From Halicephalobus mephisto (lineage: Eukaryota > Nematoda > Chromadorea > Rhabditida > Panagrolaimidae): DNA of 64,000 nucleotides. The stretch lies in the NCBI GenBank assembly GCA_009193035.1, contig SWDT01000102.1:62001-126000 (forward strand), read 5' to 3'. The translations under genes were made by a program, and so were the position numbers. A model generated the notes under the pieces. That model was not told where the DNA came from. It saw only the letters and a program-made list of their open reading frames with translations, and ran no database searches. Of the stretch, positions 1 to 9,333 are shown one piece after another (the first letter of the stretch is position 1; each line of letters starts with the position of its first letter).

Positions 1-540
1 AATTTTTTTTGTACAAAGAAAAACGTTATTTTTTATTCAGTAACGAATACGAACTTCACTATTGAGTGATCTTCGTGATAATTGTTTTAGTAAAAATATG
101 ACATAATTGCTACAATTTTCATGAATGTTTGTTACGACAAAAAATTACAATATGTTTATTACGAAAAATCGTAATATTCGACAAAAATGACGTTCAAAAT
201 CACACATTTGTTACATTTACGTCCCATACAGAAAATTCCGATTTTTTTAAAACAGATATTTGGTTTTTTAGACCATGTTTTTCCGAGAATGTCTTTTTTG
301 AATTTTTCGAATTTCAAATTCCACCATTGGGAATTATCTCCCAAATTGTCAGATTTTAAACTTCCAACTTTGCCCGAGGGAACGATGCCAGACTGCCGCG
401 GTACCGACCGTTCCTGGGAGGTGCTTAGGATTAGATTAGCACTTTAGTACTTTATCCAACCGTAATCAAAAACAAAACAACTAATGACTAGATAGAATTA
501 CCGTAATCCTAAGGTGTTTGTTGGATTAAATTGAATTTAT
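1..540. other. intergenic, no gene seen
   Basis: No coding feature recognised. The short open frames here are low-complexity and have no recognisable motif. A patch at about 360-440 has more balanced composition than its surroundings. The segment at about 437-520 matches a second segment near 42957-43040 and is reported as a dispersed repeat. Confidence 0.6.
437..520 (+). repeat. dispersed repeat, copy 1
   Basis: This segment and one at about 42957-43040 share a string of words in the same order and strand: TTTAGTACT or TTTAGCACT, AACCGTA, TCAAAAACAAAA and AATGACTAGATA, followed by AATTA and TAATC. Both copies are gapped relative to each other, which suggests an old dispersed element. No ends or target duplication could be defined. 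Confidence 0.6.
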
Positions 541-564
541 TAAAAAATCAGCGATTGCGAAACA

Positions 565-1230
565 ACGAAATTACGTACTGAAACACTTATCTCAGTTTTC
601 ACAATTTCAATTCAAAAATTAAAAACTTTAAAATAACTTTATATTTTTATATAAGATTTTAAAAGTTATTTTATGTAAATTTGTACTTTTTTAGAATTCT
701 GAAGATTAATTTTTAACTTCAGATTTAAAATTTATAAATTCGAAAACTTTACTATGAGTCATTTTTGTTCAATTTTAGAAATATTTCAGAAAATTCTAAA
801 ATTAAAATTAGAAATCAGTTTTCGAAATTCTGAATTCCGAAAGTCAACTTTTATTTCAGATTTCGGATTTAAAATTTATAAATTCGAAAACTTAACTATG
901 AGTAATTTTTGTTTAATTTTAAGAATATTTTAGAAAATTCTAAAATTAGAATTAGAAATCAGTTTTCGAAATTCTGAATTCCGAAAGTCAACTTTTATTT
1001 CAGATTTCGGATTTAAAATTTATAAATTCGAAAACTTAACTATAGGTAATTTTTGTTCAATTTTAGAAATATTTCAGAAAATTCTAAAATTAAAATTATA
1101 AATCAGTCTTTAAAATTCTGAATTCTGAAAGTCAATTTTTTACTTTAGATTTCGGATTTAAAATTTATAGATTCGATTACCTCATAAGCACTTTTTTGTT
1201 TAGTTCTAACTTCTGAATTGAAACACAAAT
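565..1230 (+). repeat. 144-bp tandem array, inverted copy A
   Basis: The word AAAATTTATA recurs at about 727, 871, 1015 and 1160, a period of 144-145 bp. Each unit runs through AATTCGAAAACTT, a TCAATTTTAGAAATATTT-like stretch and CCGAAAGTCAACTTTTATT. The reverse complement of the whole block, including its non-repetitive edges (CAGTTTTCACAATTTCAATTC on one side, CCTCATAAGCACTTTTTTG on the other), is present at about 9640-10475. The two blocks form a large inverted pair around the first three genes and the end of the fourth. Confidence 0.8.
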
Positions 1231-1324
1231 GTCACAGAATTAAAAATTCCACGTTAATTTTAAATTCTCATGCGGACTGTTACCGTACTTTTCTCAGGGA
1301 CGTCTTGGTAGGAGTTGGTTCTGG

Positions 1325-1732
1325 ATGACGAAAAAACAAAAATGGGTAAAAATGCATAAAAACAAATTTCGCACTTTTTTGTTTTCAACATTCATTAAAA
1401 AAAAGGATTATTTCTTATTTTTTTCGGACACTAAAAAAATACATCAAGAATTTTTTCTTCGCCATTTTACGACAGATAGTTTAATTAATTATTTGCTCCA
1501 AGAAAACCGAAAAAATTTATTTCGAAAATTGCGACGTTATCAATTCCACTCGGTTTATCCCGTACTTGGGTTTTTAAAAAACATTTATTTCATTATTGAT
1601 TCTCGGAATTTTGAAAAATTATTTTTCGTCGTCCAGCCTCAGGGCATCGATCCTCAAGTCCTAGTTGCGCATGTCGTACTTGTTTACTGTGGTTCCAGAA
1701 GCTTCAATTATCAAAACATGTCTGTCATTTGA
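1325..1732 (+). other. unassigned 135-codon open frame
   Basis: An open frame of 135 codons lies just upstream of the LAPTM-like gene on the same strand. The predicted product is rich in Lys, Phe and Asn, lacks a signal peptide or membrane segment, and matches nothing I know. It may be part of the 5' leader or promoter of the next gene, or simply chance in A/T-rich DNA. I do not claim it as a gene. Confidence 0.15.
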
Positions 1733-1759
1733 AACGTTAGCTACCACTTGAAATCAACT

Positions 1760-3941
1760 ATGAATTCTGATACAGCCGTCAATCAATCAGTCAATTTTAA
1801 AAATAAACGTAATTCTGTAACATGGGCTGTTTCTACCGTACCCGATCCTGTTTATTCTTCTTCAAGATACAGTAGCTTGACTGCCAGAGGTTTGAGCTTT
1901 TAAGTGGTCTTTCAATCAATTATTAATCCACATTTCGAAAATATTTATTCCATTCTTTATTTTTCTATAATTAACAATTACTGTATTTTTTAATTTTTTT
2001 AACAATTACTGTATTCTTAATTTTTCTATAATTAACAATTACTGTATTTTTTAATTTTTACAATTAATAATTACTGTATATTTTAATTTTTTAATAATTA
2101 CTGTATTCTTAATTTTTCTATAATTGACAATTGCTGTATTTTTTAATTTTTTTTAACAATTACTGTATTCTTTATTTTTCTATAATTAACAATTACTGTA
2201 TTTTTAAAATTTTTAATAACAATTACTGTATTTTTTAATTTTTTTAACAATTACTGTGTTTTTTTACTAATAAGTACTTTTTTTTAAATATTTTCATAGC
2301 AATTACCGTATTCTTTATTTTTCTATAATTAACAATTACTCTATATTTTAATTTTTCTCAATTAATAATTCCTGTATTCTTTATTTTTCTATGATTAGCA
2401 GTTATTTTGTTTTTATTTTCCTATAATTAATGATTATTCTACTTTTTATGAGTAGTAATTACTGTAGTTTTCGGATTTTTCAAAATTAAAAATACTGTAT
2501 TTTTGCAGATTCTTTAAAATAATAATTATCGTGTTTTTAGAATTTTATGAATAATAATTACTATAATTTTTGAATTTTTCATCAAGTACTGCATTTTTAA
2601 ATTTTTATTTTATTAGAAGTGTTTTTTAAAAAATAATGTTTTAAAATATTTTTTGAATAATTATTATATTTTTGAACTTTGTGAATAATAATAATTTTAT
2701 TTTTGAATATATTAAATAATAATAATTTTATTTTTGAATATATTAAATAATAATAATTTTATTTTTGAATATATTAAATAATAATAATTTTATTTTTAAA
2801 TATTTTTTAAAGCAATAATTATATTTTTGGACTTTTTAAAGCAATAATTATTATATTTTGAGTATTTTTTAGAGTAATTATTATATTTTTAAATACTTTT
2901 TAGGGAGCACACAATCCACTCCGCAAATCAGACGGTCCTCGCTGCATTACATGCCGATGTCAGTTTCAGTGGAATGCATCAACGAAGAACTTCTGGCTCT
3001 CGACGACCCCAATAATTACCGGTGTTGCTGTGGATGCTGTCACGTTGTGGTTTGTTTTAAACTTAAATTAATAAATTAAAAATTAAAAATAAAAATTACA
3101 GTTAGCTACAAAATTATTTTTAATTTTTTATATTTTTATCACAATTTGCGGACTTGTATTCGGAATGATGTCAGCTTTTGTTTGGATATTTATTCCTTTA
3201 TTAGTTACTACTATGACTATTTATGGTTTTTGGCAGAAAAAACACAAATATCTTTATCCATTTTTAATCATCAGTGTTGTTCAATTAATCGTTTGTCTAG
3301 TTATGGCTTTGGTTATTGTCACATTTGCCATTGTCAATTACGATACTTTAAGGTTAATTATCGGTAAGTAAAAAATAAAAATTTAAAAAATAATTTTAAA
3401 ATATAACTTTTTTAAACATAAAAATAAAAATAATTTTTCTATAAAAATAAAAATTTTCAAAATAATTTTTTTAATAAAAATTTATAAAAAAACTTTTTAA
3501 AATAATTTTTCTATAAAAATAAAAATTTTAAAAATTATTTTCTAATAAAACTTTATACAAAAAATCCAAAAAATAATTTTTCTTCAAAAATAAAAATTTA
3601 TAAAACTTCTAAAATTAAAAATTCCAGCCCATTCTATTCAATCTGAACCTTCAGCGTATACTGTAGTTGTTGGAGTCGGAGCTACTGTTGCGGGATGTTG
3701 TCTTTTAGCTATGATTCACGTTTGGCAAAGTGTTATTATTTATGGGTAAAAAATTTCAATATTATTTAATTATATTATTTCTTTTTTCAGTTGTTTACAG
3801 TATTACGAATTTATCTATCGTCGAGATAACCATAATACTAGGTATTCTTCTGCTACAACTCCCGGATGTCCTTCGTTCTACGAAAACAAGCACAAAGTAA
3901 GTCTTGCTGCGGACACGAACAACACAAGACCTGGACTTTAA
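1760..3941 (+). CDS. LAPTM/DUF7027-like four-helix membrane protein
   Basis: Five exons, 1760-1889, 2904-3049, 3102-3363, 3628-3745 and 3791-3941, join in phase to about 268 residues. The motif YRCCCGCCHVV at about residues 82-92 resembles the Cys-rich CCxCCHV motif before the first helix of lysosome-associated transmembrane proteins (LAPTM4/5) and related nematode DUF7027 proteins. Four hydrophobic segments follow (about residues 93-113, 117-135, 145-168 and 193-215). The tail is short and polar with YYEFIYRR. Such proteins sit in late endosomal or lysosomal membranes, and that location is inferred here. The stop is reached by reading through a good GTAAGT at 3896; no later acceptor is visible before the convergent gene. 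Intron 1 is 1 kb of minisatellite. The family is likely; the exact ortholog is not identified. Confidence 0.8.
1950..2480 (+). repeat. AATTACTGTATT minisatellite in intron 1
   Basis: The core AATTACTGTATT with flanking TTTTTCTATAATTAAC is repeated roughly a dozen times at irregular 30-60 bp spacing inside intron 1 of the LAPTM-like gene. Copies toward 2400-2600 are more degenerate. Confidence 0.8.
2680..2810 (+). repeat. 30-bp tandem repeat, about four copies
   Basis: Near-identical units containing AATAATAATAATTTTATTT followed by TTGAATATATTA repeat head to tail within intron 1 of the LAPTM-like gene. Their identity suggests recent expansion compared with the neighbouring degenerate array. 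Confidence 0.8.
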
Positions 3942-4026
3942 TTTTTCCTTCGACTGTCAAAATTCAATTTTCCGCTCAAATATGCGTGCTTCACATTTTT
4001 GAAACTACGAGTAAAAACAAAAAACC

Positions 4027-4032
4027 AATAAA
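4027..4032 (+). promoter_or_regulatory. AATAAA poly(A) signal of the LAPTM-like gene
   Basis: A canonical AATAAA lies 86 bp after the stop codon and before the convergent COX18 stop at 4089. The two genes are only 147 bp apart end to end, so their 3' ends may overlap. Confidence 0.55.
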
Positions 4033-4088
4033 GTTGCTTTCACTTTCATCCATAACAACAAACAAACCTACATATTTGCTATATTTCC

Positions 4089-5212
4089 CTAAATTTGAGG
4101 ACGTCGCATGAGGAGGAAATCTCGAACGGGAGTTCTTGAATCCGTTGGTAGCTTCGGGATGCCAAAAAGGGCTTTCATCCGTGGATGTCGCAGCATCATG
4201 TTTTGAGCTAATCCAGTAATCGACACAACGAGCCAATAAAGCGGAATACACTGAAATAAATAGATTAAAAAGTAGGATAAGGAAAAACAAACCGCGGGCA
4301 AGTCCATCATGATGCGAACTGCCACCAGAGTGAAGACCGTTAGAGCCACATCATAGGTCCTCATCTGCCATGTATTTACTTTCACTGGATAGAGGAAGCG
4401 TTGAGACTGAAGTAGAGAGATGAGGGGGGATATAGGGGAAGTAAAAAACTCACAAACAAATTGGCGAAACCAAAAAGACCGACTAGTGCCGGAAGCACGA
4501 GATAAGGGTCGGGCATCAGGAGATCAGGAATCCACAAAGCTCCAGGAATAGCTGGGGAGAAGTCGCTGCCAACAACATTCCGGATTGCAAACGACGAGAA
4601 AATCCAAACAGGAACAGTGAACATCTTCAAATTCTGGATTCTGGAGGCTTGGAGACGGTTGTCCATCATGTGTTTCGCAATCGTCTCATCCGCGAGTCTC
4701 TCTGCTTTATTCTGGATGTGCTCATCTGTAGTGTCCAATTTCAGTCTGGTTCCTTCTTCGTTAGGGACAATTTTCACCCTGTAGTGATCGCCGACATTCT
4801 GAAATTCGAAGTTGCAAAAATATTTCATATATCAAAGTTACTTTTAGAACAGCCTGATGGATGAAATTAGTCGCATGTAACCTTCTGGCGAATAATTTCT
4901 CTGCATAGATGTGAGCTGGAGCAGTAGCAAGACGTAGGATAATACCCGAAGCGACGAAAGTGGTACCCCATGGAATTCCAGAAGAATGAATTACTGAAAA
5001 AATTGATATAAATATAAAATCCAATAAATTTTACCATTCATCATGGATTCTAAGCCTTGAGTAATATTACAATCTGATGCATATTGGAAGAAAGGAACGA
5101 GAAACGAAGGAAGCTGACTCGCGTGACGCTTCTGGACGTGATTGATCCTCAATATCGAACTCGAACAAGCTCCTTCAAACCCAATACGGCCCAATGCTCG
5201 ACCAACTAACAT
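4089..5212 (-). CDS. cox-18: COX18-like mitochondrial inner-membrane insertase
   Basis: Five exons (5212-5035, 4993-4842, 4798-4454, 4406-4293, 4250-4089) join in phase to 316 residues, close to human COX18 (about 330). The protein belongs to the YidC/Oxa1/Alb3 family. COX18 inserts the C-terminal part of cytochrome oxidase subunit 2 into the inner membrane. Evidence is the first core segment IPWGTTFVASGIILRL (about residue 67), the hallmark VPVWIFSSFAIRN in the middle, then ALWIPDLLMPDP, helices ending at GLFGFANLF, and a final pair of membrane segments. The N-terminus (RALGRIG, CSSSILRINHVQKR) is basic and Ser-rich like a mitochondrial presequence. The start is the first ATG; a longer frame upstream has only TTG. 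It is head-to-head with the SLC17 gene. Confidence 0.88.
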
Positions 5213-5671
5213 TACAAACGACAATTGCGAAATAATATCCAATAATATTCAATATAAAAAAACAAAAAAATTGAAGCAGCAAAATTCAACTTTGGCAAAG
5301 TGGGCATTTCGCCAAACGCGCGACACTTTCCAATTTGGCAAAATGAGCACTTCGCCAAACATATGGATGGTTTTATTCTTGATTTTACGTATAGACATAA
5401 AAAAAGATCTTTGATGATGCAAAATCAGACCACAATGAATTCTTTGTTCAAAATAGAAGATCACTATACTTTCCAACATGAAAGACAAAAATGATATCGT
5501 TATCGAAATCAAACAAGTCCATTCAATTTTCTCACTTGTGTAAAAAGTAACGTTCGAAATTCATAGTTTATTTACTTTTTCACCTTTGGACCCATCTAAA
5601 ACGAATTTTTGTCTCTTTTCATCACTCGGTGCAGGGAGTTTTGATTTTTTCGATTTTTTTATTTTATAAAA
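5213..5671. promoter_or_regulatory. divergent promoter region with two hairpin motifs
   Basis: This is the only DNA between the start codons of the COX18-like gene (-) and the SLC17-like gene (+), so both promoters must lie here or overlap the 5' exons. Two imperfect inverted motifs, TTTGGC with GCCAAA about 14 bp apart, occur at about 5291-5316 and 5331-5358. Their function is unknown. No TATA box or other factor site can be called with confidence. Confidence 0.5.
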
Positions 5672-8594
5672 ATGGTTCTTGAAAAAATGGAACTCGAAAT
5701 TCCAAAAGCTCATTTATTTCGTCCGACATCCAGAAGACTTCACGTGATGTTGTTGTTGATGTTTGGATTTTTTTGCGCTTCTTACATGAGATCCAACATC
5801 GGGATGACGATGACGTGTATCGTAAACTCGACAGCTGTTGCGATAGAAACTGCCAAATTTCACGAAAACGATAATTTTCGACTTTTTAATGAATCTAAAA
5901 TTCCGGAACAATGTCAACACGAAGGAATCGAAGAAGAAGGAGGAGTAGTCGTCAACGATTATGGTGTAAGAAAATTATTTATAAAAATAAAATTCGAATT
6001 TTTCAAAATTTCGAAATTTTAAAAATTCTAGAATTTCGAAATTTCGAAAATTTTCAAAAAACTTAAAATTTAATAGAAAATTTTTAAAATAATTTAGATT
6101 TAAAAATTTTTAACTTTTTAATTAGTTTTTTTAAAATTAAGTTTTAAAATTTTTTATTTTTAATTAATTTTTTTTTAATTTAGATTTGAAAATTTTTACT
6201 TTTTTTGAGAGAAAAAATTATTTTAAATTTTTTATTACTATTTTAGGGAACTATTGTATGGAGTCAGAAGATGCAAAATCAACTTTTCGCCGGAACGTTC
6301 TGGGGTTCTTTAGTTACGATAATCCCCGCAGGGTACTTGGCAGACAGGACTTCGGCGAAGAATCTGTATCTTTTTTCGATTATTAATTATTCCATCTGCT
6401 CCATAGTGTTTCCTTTTCTATCTTTACACACTTCTGTTTGGGTGGTTTTCGTTTCGAGAGTTTTCATGGGTCTCGGAGAAGGCCTAATTGTTCCTGCAGC
6501 GAACAAACTAATCACCAGATGGGTCCCTAATCAGGAAAAAAGCACTGCTGCTTCTATATTCACTTTGGGAAATCAGTTCGCCGGAGGAATCGGGATTCCG
6601 ATCGCCGCCGGTTTCTGTGCTTCCAAGTTCAGATGGCCCGGAGTTTACTACTTCTGCGGAGGAATCGGAATCCTCTGGTGCATCGTCTGGAAACTAAGTG
6701 TCACCAACACTCCGGAAAAAACCAGGATGATGTCGAGCAAAGAGAGGAATTTCCTTCGAGATAACGTCGAAAAAGTCCATAAAAATCCCGTCAAAGTGAG
6801 TCATCAAGATGAAGTCATACTATATCGAAGCGGAAATGAATACTTTTACGAAATTAAAAACGAATTTTTAAAATATTCCGGAATTTTTGATTTTAAAGTT
6901 TCAAAATTTTTAATGGATTCTGAAATGGAACATTTTTACAAAATTCTCGGAAATTTCAGAATTTTTTTGATTCTGAAAAATATTAGAATTTTTCGTTGCC
7001 TTAGGGAAAATTTTCAAAAACTTATGGAATTTTAAAAAGTTCTATAAATTTTTATGAAATTTAAGAAAATTTTACAAATTTTCACAAATTTTTATGAAAT
7101 TCTGAAAAGATTCAAAATCTTTGATGAAATTTTAAAAATTTTCAAATTTTTATGAAATTTTACAAATGTTTATGAAATTTTACAAATTTTCACAAATTTT
7201 TATGAAATTCTGAAATGATTCAAAATCTTTAATAAAATTTTAGAAAATTTTCAAATTTTTATGAAATTTTACAAATTTTAATAAAATTCTGAAAAAGTAC
7301 CAAAGTTTTTAGAAAATCTTAAAATTCGAAAAATCTCCACAAAATTCTGAAAAGTTATAAAAGTTTCTCAATATTCCGGAAATTTTTCCAAAATTTTGAA
7401 CCGCTTTAGTAAATTTCGAAATCTTTGATTAAATTTTTTTAAATTTTAGAAAACCCCAAAAATTTCGATTTTGTAAGAACAATGAATTTTAGAGACAACA
7501 AATAATACCTTGGAAAAAAATATTTTCTTCGTTGCCTGTGATTTCGTGTTTCGTCAGTATTTTTGGAATCAACATGGTCGTTGTTTTGTTGCAGTCGTAT
7601 CAGCCGACATTTATGAAAGAAGTCCTTTATCTCAGACTCGTCGATGTTAGAAATTTAAAAATTCCAAATTCAATTTTAAACATTTCAGAATGGGTTCTAC
7701 AGTGCGGCTCCTTACATAGTCCAAATAGTTGCAAAATTGTCCTGGAGCATAACTATCGATCATTTCAAAGCCACAGGAAAAATTTCAAACACTTTGGCTT
7801 GTAAGGTATCCCAGGGTTTCTCGACTTTCACAATAGGGATATTCCTGATCCTGATCACCCACTTTGCGGACTGCACTCGGCCGGAGATTACTCTTTTAAT
7901 GTTCTGCGCCATCGGGATGGGATTCGCCACGGCGATTAGCGGGTTCTACACCAGTCTACTTTCGTTAGCCCCTGCTTACGTCGGAATTATTTCTTCCTTG
8001 TGTCAATTCGTCGGAGTCGTGGGGATGTTGGTTCCTCCGTTGTTGGTTTCTTATTTCAGAACATATGTAAGTTTCATCGTGGAAAAAAACTGACTTACAC
8101 TGAAGTTAGGTATCGAACCTCGGTCTCACGAGTGGGAGTCGAAATCACTAACCACTGCACTACTGGAAAAATTAACTGTTGATTTTTATTTTGTATTCAT
8201 ACTAAGTACCAAACTTCAGTTTCAAGAATAGTTTTTAAAAGTACTAATCACTAAACTACTGAAGAAATTAATTAATGATTTTTATTCTGTATTTATACTA
8301 AGTACCAAATCTCGGTCTCGCGAATAGTTCTCAGAAGTACTAGCCACTAGACTACTGAAGAAAATCTACAACTTTATTAATGAAAAATATTTTCAGGGAA
8401 CTCTCGAAGAATGGCAGAAAATATTCTATATTGTAGCTGTTTATACGATATTGAGTGGGGTTTTCTTCGTGGTATTCGGCAGAGGTGAGGTCCTACCCTG
8501 GGGCAGAGGAGAACATTCAGAAAAATTAAATCCTGAAAAAGAAGAAGAAGAAGAGGAAAATATACAGAAGATAGAAGTGACGTTAGAACAATGA
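5672..8594 (+). CDS. SLC17-family (sialin/phosphate-type) anion transporter
   Basis: Five exons (5672-5965, 6247-6795, 7493-7645, 7689-8066, 8397-8594) join in phase to 523 residues, normal for SLC17 members of the major facilitator superfamily. These use ion gradients to move organic or inorganic anions across plasma, lysosomal or vesicle membranes. Visible signatures are a first helix ending SNIGMTMTCIVN, the loop GYLADRTSAKN after TM2, the family motif SRVFMGLGEG in TM4, a charged central loop, QSYQPTFMKEVL, and NGFYSAAPYIVQI at the start of TM8. A long luminal loop follows TM1 with a possible glycosylation site. The C-terminus is an acidic run of Glu. Substrate cannot be read from the sequence. 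Intron 2 is repeat-filled and intron 4 carries the tRNA-like cassette. AATAAA lies at 8620-8625. Confidence 0.92.
7036..7340 (+). repeat. degenerate A/T repeat in SLC17 intron 2
   Basis: Repeats built from TTTTATGAAATTTTACAAAT and TTCTGAAAAGATTCAAAATC fill much of the 697 bp intron between exons 2 and 3. Spacing varies between roughly 20 and 60 bp. No coding or regulatory signal is apparent. Confidence 0.6.
8098..8366 (-). repeat. tandem tRNA-like cassette, three units of about 100 bp
   Basis: On the minus strand the first unit (about 8100-8167) reads TAGTGCAGTGGTTAG, resembling a tRNA D-arm or RNA polymerase III A box, and then GGTTCGATACC about 40 bases later, resembling a T-arm or B box. 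Two more diverged copies follow at about 8198-8265 and 8298-8364, still with a TAGTNNAGTGGTTAG-like word. Acceptor and T stems do not pair well, so these look like tRNA-derived repeats or pseudogenes rather than working tRNAs. They lie antisense in the last intron of the SLC17 gene. Confidence 0.55.
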
Positions 8595-9333
8595 TAGATT
8601 TATTAAAAATATAAAATTAAATAAATTATTTTTTAAGTCGAATTTTGTGATTTTTGGATTTCGAAAATTTTCAAAGATATCCATTCAGGACATTATTGAA
8701 ATTTATATTTCGGAATTTTAATACAATTGTAGAAATATAAAAATTTCGATAAAAATTTATGAATTAAAATAATCGAAAAAAACGACTCGGACTGATTTTT
8801 TCGATCTGAAAAGGAATGACTGGCCTGGCTGTCATTTGTGAAAAATTTTCAATTCGAACAAAATGCCAAAATTCCCGCGCATGAGTAAATTTGAATTATT
8901 TTTTAAATTTGTTTAATTTAATTTTTTCTTAAATTTATCTACTGTAGAAAAGTTATTTTTTATTAAATTAGAAATTTATAAATTTCTTCAATTACGACAA
9001 AATTGTTAAAATTTAAATAATTTATACAGTAAATTTTACAAAACACAAATTATTATAAAAAATTATAAAAATCATACTTGATAAAATTGTTGAAAAAGAT
9101 ATAATTTTTCAGGATATATAAAACGAAGTAAAATTTATTCGAAAAAGTTACTGTAGATTTTTTTTTTGGAGTAAAAGTAAGTTTAACACAAATTTTGGAT
9201 TACGGTAGAATCATTAAGAAAATTTAAAAATAATCTACTGTAAAAAATTGTAGAAAAATTTTATAAAAAATGATATTTAATAAAGTTGAAGATCATCGAC
9301 AAAAAGTTACTCGTATAAAATTGAAAAACATGT
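8595..9333. other. intergenic, A/T-rich, no gene seen
   Basis: This separates the 3' ends of the convergent SLC17 (+) and PLD (-) genes. It contains the SLC17 poly(A) signal AATAAA at 8620-8625. A short more balanced island lies at about 8775-8885. No reading frame or structured RNA could be supported. Confidence 0.6.

Noticed and set aside
5142..5414. 90-codon plus-strand frame in the COX18 promoter
   Set aside because: It is antisense to COX18 exon 1 and runs into promoter sequence with no motif.
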